Shown piece by piece: positions 47,696-55,357 of a stretch of 64,000 bases of DNA. The DNA is taken from positions 1-64,000 of IMG/VR virus record IMGVR_UViG_3300013126_000026; one strand, written 5' to 3'. Origin of the DNA: a virus. Position numbers and translations under genes: made by a program. Each line of letters starts with the position of its first letter. The stretch's first letter is position 1. The notes below the pieces were generated by a model. The model was given only the letters and a program-made list of their open reading frames with translations. It did no database searches and was not told the DNA's origin.

Positions 47696-47771
47696 TGGGG
47701 AGATTGAAGGGAGTCGAACCCTCACTTTACAGAATCACAACCTGCGGCACTACCTTTATGCTACAATCTCC
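47696..47771 (-). tRNA. tRNA-His(GTG)
   Basis: Anticodon loop TTGTGAT. Eight-bp acceptor with encoded G at -1 opposite C73, the histidine identity feature. Encoded CCA. Confidence 0.92.
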
Positions 47772-47777
47772 GTTGAT

Positions 47778-47853
47778 TGGTGCCTGTTCTTGGGTTTGAA
47801 CCAAGGACCTTTCGATTATCGGTCGAATGCTCTTCCAACTGAGCTAAACAGGC
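47778..47853 (-). tRNA. tRNA-Ile(GAT)
   Basis: Anticodon stem-loop TTCGA-CCGATAA-TCGAA, acceptor GCCTGTT/AACAGGC, encoded CCA. Touches the stop codon of the next gene. Confidence 0.92.
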
Positions 47854-48422
47854 TAATCTATAACTGGACCGTTGCCATTGCGAAAACCAATAACACCGCC
47901 TTCACTTACAATTCTTTTACTAACTTCTTCAAATAAAATAGGTGCGTAATCAGTTTGTTCTACACAAACACAATGGTACTTGGTATCAATATCACCAGTT
48001 ACTGTTTTTACACGCTGATAATGTAAATGTCCATGTATATTCACTCCAAAGCGTCCAAGACTATCTGGATGTACTGGTACATGACTAAGTATCATACCAT
48101 TCATAACATGATATCCACGAATATCCCTAAAGTATTTTGTATAATCTTCTAGTTTAAAAATATCGTGGTTACCACGAATAAGCACTTTATCACCGTTAAG
48201 TCTGCTGAGTATGTTAAGAAACTTACGGTTAATAACAGCATCGCCCAGATGATATATTTTGTCCTTAGGTTTAACACGCTCGTTCCAACGTTTTACCATT
48301 TCTTCATCCATTTCTTCAACGGATGAAAAGGGTCTTAGAGGTGTTCCGTCATCTCGTTTAAAACTGGTACAGGTTTTTTCGTGACCAAAATGTGTGTCAC
48401 TCACAAGCCATGTTGCTGGCAT
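47853..48422 (-). CDS. Calcineurin-like metallophosphoesterase, 189 aa
   Basis: All five metal blocks present: VSDTHFGH, HLGDAV, RGNHD, LSHVPVH and HGHLH. Related small phage enzymes cleave phosphodiesters. Its neighbours (tRNAs, deformylase) may hint at RNA processing, but that is a guess. Distinct from the degenerate copy at 16453 and the partial gene at 1-104. Confidence 0.85.
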   Translation of the reverse strand: MPATWLVSDTHFGHEKTCTSFKRDDGTPLRPFSSVEEMDEEMVKRWNERVKPKDKIYHLGDAVINRKFLNILSRLNGDKVLIRGNHDIFKLEDYTKYFRDIRGYHVMNGMILSHVPVHPDSLGRFGVNIHGHLHYQRVKTVTGDIDTKYHCVCVEQTDYAPILFEEVSKRIVSEGGVIGFRNGNGPVID

Positions 48423-48431
48423 AATAAACTC

Positions 48432-49010
48432 CTAAATATCGCAATAATTTTTATCGTCGGTAAACCACATAGCAATAGTGGCTCGTATCCCACTAGTAAC
48501 TTGTTTTACCCCATGTTCTGACTTTTCATCACTAGAAAAAGCTAGTAATGATCCAACTTTTGGGCATGATACATAGTCATTGTTATCATTTATTTTAACA
48601 ACTGTTTCACCGCCTATGTAATCATTATTTAAATAAATGATTGCGGAATAGGTTCTCATACACAAAACTTTTTGTAATTCATCTGATTGACCAAAGCCAT
48701 TATCAACATGTCTTATCATGTATTGACCCTCTTTCCACAAGACTAAATCACAAAAATGCGGATAATGCTGTATATTGATTGACTTAGATATTATCTCAGC
48801 TACTTTATAATTTATAGTTTTGAGGTGATTTTTTAAATAAAAATCATCAACATCATGATAATAAATATTATTTCCTATATGCCACGGCATATCTGAATTA
48901 TCATTACAAACTTTATTTGTTTTATTATAAAGATAAGAAAAATAAATTTGACAAAAATCTTTATCTAAAAAATTGTCAACAGTAATTATGTATTCACCGA
49001 TTCTTGTCAT
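48432..49010 (-). CDS. 2OG-Fe(II) oxygenase, P4H type, 192 aa
   Basis: Starts MTRIGEYIITVDNFLD; this start avoids overlap with tRNA-Arg. MIRHVDNGFG (HxD), YSAIIYLNNDYIGGETVV, SEHGVKQVTSGIRATIAMW (His, Arg) form the complete active site. Substrate unknown. Confidence 0.82.
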   Translation of the reverse strand: MTRIGEYIITVDNFLDKDFCQIYFSYLYNKTNKVCNDNSDMPWHIGNNIYYHDVDDFYLKNHLKTINYKVAEIISKSINIQHYPHFCDLVLWKEGQYMIRHVDNGFGQSDELQKVLCMRTYSAIIYLNNDYIGGETVVKINDNNDYVSCPKVGSLLAFSSDEKSEHGVKQVTSGIRATIAMWFTDDKNYCDI

Positions 49011-49031
49011 TAGATTATTTAATAAAAATAG

Positions 49032-49105
49032 CACCACCGGCAGGATTCAAACCCACGACCCCTTAGTTCGTAGCCAAGTGCTCTATTCAACTGAGCTACG
49101 GTGGT
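49032..49105 (-). tRNA. tRNA-Arg(ACG)
   Basis: Acceptor ACCACCG/CGGTGGT, anticodon loop CTACGAA (A34 needs host TadA), G73. CCA is not encoded (DNA reads CTA). Confidence 0.9.
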
Positions 49106-49106
49106 A

Positions 49107-49253
49107 TTAATCTTCTCTAGTATAATTTAATACGTTGCCAACACCATATTGTGCTTCGCCAAGCAATTTTGCTTCATAATCATTACTAGCCCACACATAG
49201 GTATTAGCAGTTTGATAATCATTAATGCGTACCCATAATTTATATTTGTACAT
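49107..49253 (-). CDS. Small protein between tRNAs, 48 aa
   Basis: MYKYKLWVRINDYQTAN start, then WASNDYEAKLLGEAQYG. Fits exactly between tRNA-Thr and tRNA-Arg. It resembles small phage proteins with a beta-beta-alpha pattern, but no family is named. Confidence 0.5.
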   Translation of the reverse strand: MYKYKLWVRINDYQTANTYVWASNDYEAKLLGEAQYGVGNVLNYTRED

Positions 49254-49266
49254 TTTATTTCCTTGT

Positions 49267-49341
49267 TGGTGCTGATAAGTGGATTTGAACCACTGACTTC
49301 CATCTTACCAAGATGGCGATCTACCTCTGATCTATATCAGC
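49267..49341 (-). tRNA. tRNA-Thr(GGT)
   Basis: Anticodon stem-loop CCATC-TTGGTAA-GATGG, acceptor GCTGATA/TATCAGC, encoded CCA. Confidence 0.93.
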
Positions 49342-49679
49342 TATTTCTTTTTAGTTGAACTAGCTTTTTTCTTTGGATTTAAAATCTTATATTCTTCACT
49401 TTTCATAAATTCTTTACGCATATCGTCCAAACTTGCTACTGATAATACCCAATATTTGTATCCTTCGATATCAGGATCACGTCCTAATAATTCTTTAAAC
49501 ATATTACTTACGTGAAATGCTCTAACTACTAACGCTTCGTGGGATTTAGCAAATTCTTTACGAATTTCATCAATGGGTGTTGGTGTGCTTACCCACCAAG
49601 CTAATCCATCAACATCAGGTTCACGACCTAATAATGTACGATATAACTCACTGATTTGCTCTTGTCTATCTGAACTCAT
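49341..49679 (-). CDS. DUF4214-repeat protein, 112 aa
   Basis: Two repeats of the DUF4214 pattern: LYRTLLGREPDVDGLAWWV and MFKELLGRDPDIEGYKYWV, each followed by a FAKSHE/FMKSEEY helix. A lysine-rich tail (KKKASSTKKK) ends the chain. DUF4214 occurs in secreted and surface proteins linked to glycans and calcium; here no signal peptide is present. Confidence 0.75.
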   Translation of the reverse strand: MSSDRQEQISELYRTLLGREPDVDGLAWWVSTPTPIDEIRKEFAKSHEALVVRAFHVSNMFKELLGRDPDIEGYKYWVLSVASLDDMRKEFMKSEEYKILNPKKKASSTKKK

Positions 49680-49754
49680 AATCAACTCCTAAAAATGTAT
49701 TTAATGAAGTAAAATTATTTTAAACAGTAAGTACATAACTAGTATATTAGCAAT

Positions 49755-49828
49755 TGGAGCGGGTAGAGAGAATCGAACTCTCACACTAACCTTGGCAAGG
49801 TCACAGGCTACCTTTACATCATACCCGC
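49755..49828 (-). tRNA. tRNA-Gly(GCC), second copy
   Basis: Anticodon stem-loop TGACC-TTGCCAA-GGTTA, acceptor GCGGGTA/TACCCGC, encoded CCA. Differs from the 29313 copy in the D and anticodon arms, so it is an old duplicate. Confidence 0.92.
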
Positions 49829-49872
49829 ATATATTTTATTTAACATACAACCATTTATATTAAATTTTTAAT

Positions 49873-49963
49873 TGGTGGAAGCGGTGAGATTCGAACTCAC
49901 GGACCCTTGTAGGATCGTCTGATTTCAAGTCAGGTGCAATAAACCGTGCTCTGCCACACTTCC
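49873..49963 (-). tRNA. tRNA-Ser(TGA)
   Basis: Class II, acceptor GGAAGTG/CGCTTCC, anticodon loop CTTGAAA, encoded CCA. T-arm and 3' end match tRNA-Ser(GCT). Confidence 0.92.
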
Positions 49964-49967
49964 ATAA

Positions 49968-50041
49968 TGGCAGGGGTACCAGGAATCGAACCTAGAGCAG
50001 TGGAATCAAAATCTACTGTGTTACCATTACACCATACCCCA
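49968..50041 (-). tRNA. tRNA-Gln(TTG)
   Basis: Anticodon loop TTTTGAT, acceptor TGGGGTA/TACCCCT (1-72 unpaired U·U), G73, encoded CCA. One A·C mismatch in the anticodon stem. Confidence 0.85.
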
Positions 50042-50250
50042 ATTGATACTATTAGCCATATAGCATTCTAAAATATAAACACTTACACTTTAGAATGCTA
50101 TAAGTTATCTTATAGCATACTGGAGTCATGCCCCAGTCAGTAGTCTTACTTTATGTGTTATCACCACAAATTTCATGTAATACTGTCCGCCCGTTCATAG
50201 CAAGTTTATAGTGCTGCTTATCGGCCCTCGTTGCCTATTCACACTTACAA
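50042..50250 (-). ncRNA. Gene-free stretch with a 12-bp inverted repeat
   Basis: TAGCATTCTAAA (50061-50072) and TTTAGAATGCTA (50089-50100) form a perfect stem; ATAGCAT recurs just beyond. Bounded by a terminator at 50251. Candidate small RNA at the upstream end of the tRNA array. No frame is supported. Confidence 0.35.
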
Positions 50251-50287
50251 AACAAAAACCCTGAGAACTTTTTACTTTTCCCAGGGT
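50251..50287 (-). terminator. Rho-independent terminator
   Basis: Minus strand ACCCTG (50287-50282) and CAGGGT (50263-50258) around an 18-base loop, followed by TTTTTGTTTTG. Ends the 41-aa gene's transcript. Confidence 0.65.
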
Positions 50288-50311
50288 CTTAAATAATCTT
50301 TACTATGACTA

Positions 50312-50437
50312 CTATGTACCCTGGTACTCCTTAATTGATGTGCCACGATTATCTACACAATACATTGGCGCAAAACTATCACTGGCTAAATACTGCCATG
50401 ATTGTTGTCTCAACGATGTAGATATATGTTTATTCAT
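50312..50437 (-). CDS. Small protein, 41 aa
   Basis: MNKHISTSLRQQSWQYLASD start. Lies between a possible promoter (50477) and a terminator (50251), forming a minimal transcription unit upstream of the tRNA array. Not recognised. Confidence 0.45.
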   Translation of the reverse strand: MNKHISTSLRQQSWQYLASDSFAPMYCVDNRGTSIKEYQGT

Positions 50438-50476
50438 AGTGTTTTATTTATGCCTTGTAAAAAATAATATGTTGTT

Positions 50477-50505
50477 ATACTAACAAAACTCTAATTAATT
50501 GTCAA
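50477..50505 (-). promoter_or_regulatory. Possible sigma70 promoter TTGACA-17-TAGTAT
   Basis: Perfect -35 and spacer, weak -10, upstream of the 41-aa gene. Confidence 0.4.
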
Positions 50506-50521
50506 ATACATATTTACCCAA

Positions 50522-50968
50522 TTATTGTAACGACATGTAACAGTATGCGTTACTATCTGAGGTTTCAGTGTTATGCCAATTACTAGCAAGTTTGAAGCCT
50601 ACACTATTATATGTTTTCCAGCTATCTAATCTGGGCAAACTCCAAATAAATTTTGCTTTTTCAAGTTTTGCTTGTTTAATGGTAGCTTTAAGTAATGCTA
50701 TACCTAATCCCAATCCTCTAAATTGTTTCTTTAAATATAATCCACGACTACGATATGAGCCATCAGCACAACGATGTCCACTATTAACACCCATTACTTT
50801 TCCGCCTAATACATATCCAAATAATGTAGGATTGTATTTCATATTATCCATGTTGTAACCAGACAAAAAATTCATAGCACTAGTTGATTCTATTTTGCTT
50901 GTTCTTGTTGGCCATAATTCTTTAGACCAAATTTCGTAAATTTCTTCCCAAGTTATTTGTTGTATCAT
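50522..50968 (-). CDS. GNAT acetyltransferase, 148 aa
   Basis: CoA-binding loop RGLGLGIALLKATIKQAK (R/Q-x-x-G-x-G/A) preceded by the YRSRGLYLKKQF strand, and the WKTYNSVGFK beta-bulge near the end. Similar genes occur in T4-like phages of aquatic bacteria. Substrate unknown. Diverges from the plus-strand gene at 50979. Confidence 0.8.
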   Translation of the reverse strand: MIQQITWEEIYEIWSKELWPTRTSKIESTSAMNFLSGYNMDNMKYNPTLFGYVLGGKVMGVNSGHRCADGSYRSRGLYLKKQFRGLGLGIALLKATIKQAKLEKAKFIWSLPRLDSWKTYNSVGFKLASNWHNTETSDSNAYCYMSLQ

Positions 50969-50978
50969 AAGTATATGT

Positions 50979-51527
50979 ATGGATTATACTGCATTTTCAC
51001 ATGGTCAAATTATCAGTAAAAACTGGTTACTAGACCATATCGAATATTATTTATATACTGATATCAACATAATAATATTAGGTGGATGGTATAATATATT
51101 AGGATTTATGTTGCTAACAAGATTTCCTGAAAAAATCAAACACATTACAAATATTGATATTGATAAAGTAGCTATAGACATTGCTAACAAGATTACTGAA
51201 GCATATGTAATGAATGGGAAAGTTACTAATGTTTGTGCTAATGCGGATACACTTAACAATTATAACTATGATCTAGTTATAAATTGTAGTCCTGAACATA
51301 TGGCAGATGATAACTGGTTCAATCAAATAAAATCAAATAAGTTAGTTTGTTTACAATCAAGCAATGTGACAACAATAGAAATGCCATGGAACTGTATCAA
51401 TCCAAACCCATCATTATTATACTTTAAGAATCATTACCCACTACTACAAGTTTTGTTTTTAGATACCTTACCTATAAGATATGAAAATAGTGGCTATGAC
51501 AGGTATATGTTAATCGGAGTTAGTTGA
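50979..51527 (+). CDS. SAM-methyltransferase-like protein, 182 aa
   Basis: Plus strand. INIIILGGWYNILGFMLL, ITNIDIDKVAIDIANKI, NYDLVINCSPEHM match the order of glycine loop, acidic residue and motif IV of Rossmann methyltransferases, but the loop lacks the standard GxGxG. Function uncertain. Confidence 0.55.
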   Translation: MDYTAFSHGQIISKNWLLDHIEYYLYTDINIIILGGWYNILGFMLLTRFPEKIKHITNIDIDKVAIDIANKITEAYVMNGKVTNVCANADTLNNYNYDLVINCSPEHMADDNWFNQIKSNKLVCLQSSNVTTIEMPWNCINPNPSLLYFKNHYPLLQVLFLDTLPIRYENSGYDRYMLIGVS

Positions 51528-51737
51528 GTATCTATCAATAAAGTTACGTACTTTATAATAGTCTTCAGGAGCATATTTAAAACTTGTGGTACCCATTGTT
51601 GTAAAAACTTCAGTAAAACTAATATTGTTGTTTCTACAAAATTCTGTAATAGCTTTTCTACTAAAACTATCTATTGGCCATATTTCAAATAAAACCTCTG
51701 TAAAACTAGCATTAGGTTTTACAAAAAAACTACTCAT
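51510..51737 (-). CDS. Hypothetical protein, 75 aa
   Basis: Starts MSSFFVKPNASFTEV, chosen because the ATG overlaps the upstream stop. Convergent with the methyltransferase-like gene and overlapping its end by 18 bases. Not recognised. Confidence 0.5.
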   Translation of the reverse strand: MSSFFVKPNASFTEVLFEIWPIDSFSRKAITEFCRNNNISFTEVFTTMGTTSFKYAPEDYYKVRNFIDRYSTNSD

Positions 51738-51975
51738 CACCCAAATCCTGATCAAAACGTTTTTCTTGTATTGTTTTTTCTTTAAAGACTTTTCTTGGAT
51801 TAGCACACATAACACACTTAGGATTGCCACAATTTAGTGCGTGTTTTTTAACTAGTTTATGTGGTTCAATAACTGGCATATGATGCGCTTTAGCTATCTT
51901 TACTTGTTTAACTACTGCGTTCTGATCTTTTAATAATCTTTTACTATGCTTAATTTTATCTTCAGACGCACTCAT
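51730..51975 (-). CDS. Small cysteine-containing basic protein, 81 aa
   Basis: LNCGNPKCVMCANPRKVF holds a C-x4-C-x2-C cluster, possibly zinc- or Fe-S-binding. GGAG is at the start. Directly downstream of iscU, so a Fe-S link is conceivable but unproven. Confidence 0.55.
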   Translation of the reverse strand: MSASEDKIKHSKRLLKDQNAVVKQVKIAKAHHMPVIEPHKLVKKHALNCGNPKCVMCANPRKVFKEKTIQEKRFDQDLGDE

Positions 51976-51987
51976 AATTAAACTCCT

Positions 51988-52368
51988 TTACTGTAATTGT
52001 TTATCTTTATAGTCCTTAATTGCTGCTTTAATAGCATCTTCAGCTAGGATTGAGCAGTGGATTTTAACGGGGGGCAATGCGAGTTCTTCCGCAATTTCTG
52101 TATTTCTGATTCTTTCTGCCTCATCCAATGTTTTACCTTTGACCCATTCTGTGACAAGGCTTGATGAAGCAATTGCCGACCCGCACCCATACGTTTTAAA
52201 TTTTGCATCTGTTATTACTCCATCTACTACTTTTATTTGTAACTTCATAACGTCCCCACATGCTGGGGCTCCAACCATACCTGTTCCAATGTGTTCTTCA
52301 GATTTGTTGAAACTTCCAACATTGCGTGGATTTTCATAATGGTCAATCAATTGCGGCGAATATGACAT
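51988..52368 (-). CDS. iscU: Iron-sulfur cluster scaffold IscU
   Basis: 126 residues, the same size as bacterial IscU (128). The three cluster cysteines are present: Cys37 in GAPACGDV, Cys62 in TYGCGSAIASSS, and Cys105 in the LPPVKIHCS segment recognised by HscA. It assembles 2Fe-2S clusters with host IscS. The gene looks intact and host-like. No other isc gene is in the window, so it would plug into the host system. RNR, dehydratases and respiratory proteins are possible recipients. Confidence 0.92.
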   Translation of the reverse strand: MSYSPQLIDHYENPRNVGSFNKSEEHIGTGMVGAPACGDVMKLQIKVVDGVITDAKFKTYGCGSAIASSSLVTEWVKGKTLDEAERIRNTEIAEELALPPVKIHCSILAEDAIKAAIKDYKDKQLQ

Positions 52369-52514
52369 TCTTGTTCCTCATAATAATCAAAAAACTTTGA
52401 CAAAAACATTTGCCATTCTAATTGTTCTTGGGTAGGAGGTTCAACTTCTAGCCAAATTATCTTACTACTAGATTTAGCTTTTAAATATTCGGCTAAGTAA
52501 ACAACATCACCCAT
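52347..52514 (-). CDS. Small protein upstream of iscU, 55 aa
   Basis: Starts MGDVVYLAEYLKAKSS. The ATG overlaps the upstream stop (TAATG), and its 3' end overlaps the iscU start by 22 bases. WLEVEPPTQEQLEWQMF is helical. Not recognised. Confidence 0.5.
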   Translation of the reverse strand: MGDVVYLAEYLKAKSSSKIIWLEVEPPTQEQLEWQMFLSKFFDYYEEQECHIRRN

Positions 52515-52852
52515 TATCGTTGTACACAGGTTCTTTCTTTTACAATCTGTCCATCAGCCTGCAGTACTTCACGCCATTCAGTACATTGTACTTGTACTGG
52601 TTGTGGTACTTGTTGTACTATAACTGGTTGGTCAACAATAATTGGGTTAGGACGAGTTAATGCGTATGTTACTGCGCCACCAATAATTAATGGTGCTACC
52701 CAACCATGATTATGATGCCAATGATGATTGTTAAAATGTCTATGTTGATAATGACCATGCCCGCCATAACCATGTCTATGACCACCTGCGACTGCTACTG
52801 AACATACTGATAGTGCTACTGCTGCTATCATTGATTTAATAAATGTACTCAT
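52514..52852 (-). CDS. Secreted histidine-rich protein, 112 aa
   Basis: Signal peptide MSTFIKSMIAAVALSVCSVA; then a Gly/His-rich stretch (residues 23-50, about a dozen His) that could bind Ni, Cu or Zn; then APLIIGGAVTYAL and a C-terminal two-cysteine domain (CTEWREVLQADGQIVKERTC) like those in RcnB- or glycine-zipper-type envelope proteins. Host-derived in appearance. AGGAG before ATG. Confidence 0.7.
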   Translation of the reverse strand: MSTFIKSMIAAVALSVCSVAVAGGHRHGYGGHGHYQHRHFNNHHWHHNHGWVAPLIIGGAVTYALTRPNPIIVDQPVIVQQVPQPVQVQCTEWREVLQADGQIVKERTCVQR

Positions 52853-52871
52853 GGATATTTCTCCTGTACTG

Positions 52872-53435
52872 TTAATATTTATCTGTATCTACCACAATCC
52901 ATCCTAATTGTAGTAAATCTTCACGAATTTCGTCAGTTACAACTGACTCACTGACATATTGTTTTGTAATTTCATATCTTTGTTTTTGTTCTACAGACCA
53001 AGTTTTTATCTCCTCAGGATTCTTAATATTAGAGTAATTGATGCCACTACAATACCAATCAATATAATCACCCTGTTCACGCATATCAGCAATTATACCA
53101 CCAGCGTAACGCCAACTACAACTCCAGTTAGTTTCTTGTAATAATGGCCATACTTCATTTTTTCTAAAGTCATTATTACATAACGCTGCGTACAAGTTTT
53201 GTGCGTAGGCATCACACGCCTTTGCTTTATCACAAATCCATACTGTAGACCTTAAATCGTATTCTAAATTATGTATTTTCCATTCATCAGTGGCTTCACG
53301 TTGTTCCTTGTATTGTTTTTCTGATAATATTAAATCAATATAATCATTTGATTGATCCACTGTATGCTTGCCTTCATTAACTCGTTTCAGTAATCTATCA
53401 ACTGGTAGTGTATATTTTTCCTCGCTACTATTCAT
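52872..53435 (-). CDS. Conserved phage protein, 187 aa
   Basis: Starts MNSSEEKYTLPVDRLLKRVN. The C-terminal half AGGIIADMREQGDYIDWYCSGI, DEIREDLLQLGWIVV resembles an uncharacterised protein found in many T4-like phages. No catalytic motif seen. Confidence 0.6.
   Translation of the reverse strand: MNSSEEKYTLPVDRLLKRVNEGKHTVDQSNDYIDLILSEKQYKEQREATDEWKIHNLEYDLRSTVWICDKAKACDAYAQNLYAALCNNDFRKNEVWPLLQETNWSCSWRYAGGIIADMREQGDYIDWYCSGINYSNIKNPEEIKTWSVEQKQRYEITKQYVSESVVTDEIREDLLQLGWIVVDTDKY
52876..52883 (-). promoter_or_regulatory. T4-late-promoter-like GATAAATA box
   Basis: 24 bp upstream of the histidine-rich protein gene, with AGGAG between. One mismatch from consensus. Confidence 0.35.
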
Positions 53436-53898
53436 TTTCCACCTCTATCCAAGTATAATCACCCAACCATTTAACTTTACAAATATACTTATACTGTACT
53501 GGTGATCCCGTACTCCAATCATTAGGACCCAATAATGATAATCTACTACAATTATCCTTTTCATCAAACAATAGCCAGTATATACTACCATGGCTTATTT
53601 TAAAACTATATTGGGCACCATGAACCAAATCAGTGATTTCTAATCGTCTTTTTACACTTGCTGCTTGAGTTTGTAAGACACTGACCAACTCCATAATTCT
53701 ATCATATTCTTGTTGGGCATGCATCCTAGCAACATTGACCATAATGTCTTTTTGTTGCTGAATGGGTATTAAATCAAATTTTGGACTACTTACTTCTGTA
53801 GGATATGGGGTAACATTTCTATTGATAAACTGTACTAGACTATTACCAATATTGGCATCAAAACTTTCTCGACCTTTTGATAGATTACTCTTGCTCAC
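53428..53898 (-). CDS. DUF2452-like protein, 156 aa
   Basis: Likely starts at GTG 53898 (VSKSNLSKGRESFDANIG), overlapping the metK stop; the longer frame lies within metK. PYPTEVSSPKFDLIPIQQQKD and GAQYSFKISHGSIYWLLFDE match my memory of DUF2452, a phage/bacterial family without known function. Confidence 0.6.
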   Translation of the reverse strand: MSKSNLSKGRESFDANIGNSLVQFINRNVTPYPTEVSSPKFDLIPIQQQKDIMVNVARMHAQQEYDRIMELVSVLQTQAASVKRRLEITDLVHGAQYSFKISHGSIYWLLFDEKDNCSRLSLLGPNDWSTGSPVQYKYICKVKWLGDYTWIEVENE

Positions 53899-55015
53899 AG
53901 CTACAACTATCATCAAATAGATTTGTTGCTTCCCATGGCAAGTAATCTTTGCCAAAATGACCATAGTTAGTTGTCATACTATAGATTGGTCTAAACAAAT
54001 CAAATCTATCTATGATACCTTTAGGAGTTAAATCAACGTTCTTCAATACCCATTCTGTTAAATCACTTTCTACTGTGCTATTATCAGTGCGTATATGAAA
54101 ACTCATGGGTTCATGATGACCAATAGCATAACTAATTTGACAAGTGGCCCAACTAGATTTTTTACCTGCTACAATATTTTTAGCAATATATCGCATCATA
54201 TATGCTGCGCTACGATCAACTTTGGTAGGATCCTTACCACTAAAAGCGCCGCCGCCATGTGGACTATATCCACCATATGTATCTACAATGATCTTACGAC
54301 CAGTTAAACCTGTATCACCATCTGGTCCACCGATTACAAATCTACCAGTTGGATTAATATAAAATTTTGTATGTTCATCTACATATTCTACTGGTAATAC
54401 TTTTCTAATAATTTCTTCAACTAATTGTCGCAATTCATCAATATTAATACTAGGATGATGTTGAGTTGAACAAACAACTTTATCAATTCTATAAGGTTTT
54501 AAAAATCCATCATCATATTCAAATGTTACCTGACTTTTAGCATCAGGTAAAAGAATATGTCCTAGACCATTTTTTCTAGCAGTAGATAATGCTTCAACTA
54601 TACGATGTGAGTAATATATTGCTGCTGGCATATGTACATCTGTTTCAGTACTAGCATATCCAAACATTAATCCTTGATCACCTGCTCCAAAGTTGTCCGT
54701 GCCTAAAGCAATGTCAGGGCTTTGTCCATGCATTAGGTTAGCGATGTTTAGTGTTTGCCAGTGAAACCCGTCTTGTTCATAACCAATGTTCTTAACTACT
54801 TTGCGTACAAGGTATTCAACATCTAACGTATCTAATAAACCTTTATACTCTCCTGCGATAATAACTTGATTAGTGGTGACCATGGTTTCGCAAGCACAAC
54901 GAAGCGCAGGATCTTGGTGTTGCATAAAACTATCTAAAATAGCATCACTAATACCGTCAGCGACTTTATCTGGATGCCCCTCACTAACACTTTCACTCGT
55001 AAAAAGATACTTCAT
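53885..55015 (-). CDS. metK: S-adenosylmethionine synthetase
   Basis: 376 residues (E. coli 384). SESVSEGHPDKVADGISD, GAGDQGLMFGYA, and GGGAFSGKDPTKVDRSAAY with its P-loop-like triphosphate site are all present; no gap is apparent. Makes SAM from methionine and ATP. Could supply the cassette and other methyltransferases, or offset a phage that depletes SAM. The last residues (CSCEQE) are non-standard. Confidence 0.95.
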   Translation of the reverse strand: MKYLFTSESVSEGHPDKVADGISDAILDSFMQHQDPALRCACETMVTTNQVIIAGEYKGLLDTLDVEYLVRKVVKNIGYEQDGFHWQTLNIANLMHGQSPDIALGTDNFGAGDQGLMFGYASTETDVHMPAAIYYSHRIVEALSTARKNGLGHILLPDAKSQVTFEYDDGFLKPYRIDKVVCSTQHHPSINIDELRQLVEEIIRKVLPVEYVDEHTKFYINPTGRFVIGGPDGDTGLTGRKIIVDTYGGYSPHGGGAFSGKDPTKVDRSAAYMMRYIAKNIVAGKKSSWATCQISYAIGHHEPMSFHIRTDNSTVESDLTEWVLKNVDLTPKGIIDRFDLFRPIYSMTTNYGHFGKDYLPWEATNLFDDSCSCEQE

Positions 55016-55023
55016 AATAACCT

Positions 55024-55356
55024 TTATTTAAAGAAAATCAATGCCATCAACGTGGCTTGTGCCATAAAACCTAATCCAATCGTAATAAGATTTATACGAT
55101 TCTTTTCAATAATAGCTTTCATAAACAATAAACCTAATCCTGCCCATACAATTAGTACAAACTCAATTGGAGGCATATTATCTGTAAGTCCCAACATCAA
55201 CCCCACTAAATTGGGAGCTGTAGCAGCATGAAAACACAATACTGCCATCCAATGTATAGTTTCAGCACTAATATGTGTGATTTTTTCTTTGAAATCTTTA
55301 CCGATCTCAGCGAACCAATTTAGTATGGCTGCTACAAATTTATTAACAAGTTCCAT
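55024..55356 (-). CDS. Membrane protein of the lysis region, 110 aa
   Basis: Starts MELVNKFVAAILNWF; three hydrophobic segments, with ETIHWMAVLCFHAATAPNL and MPPIEFVLIVWAGLGLLFMKA, a pattern common in T4-like phages. Overlaps the hydrolase gene by a few bases; holin is a fair guess. Confidence 0.65.
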   Translation of the reverse strand: MELVNKFVAAILNWFAEIGKDFKEKITHISAETIHWMAVLCFHAATAPNLVGLMLGLTDNMPPIEFVLIVWAGLGLLFMKAIIEKNRINLITIGLGFMAQATLMALIFFK

Positions 55357-55357
55357 A

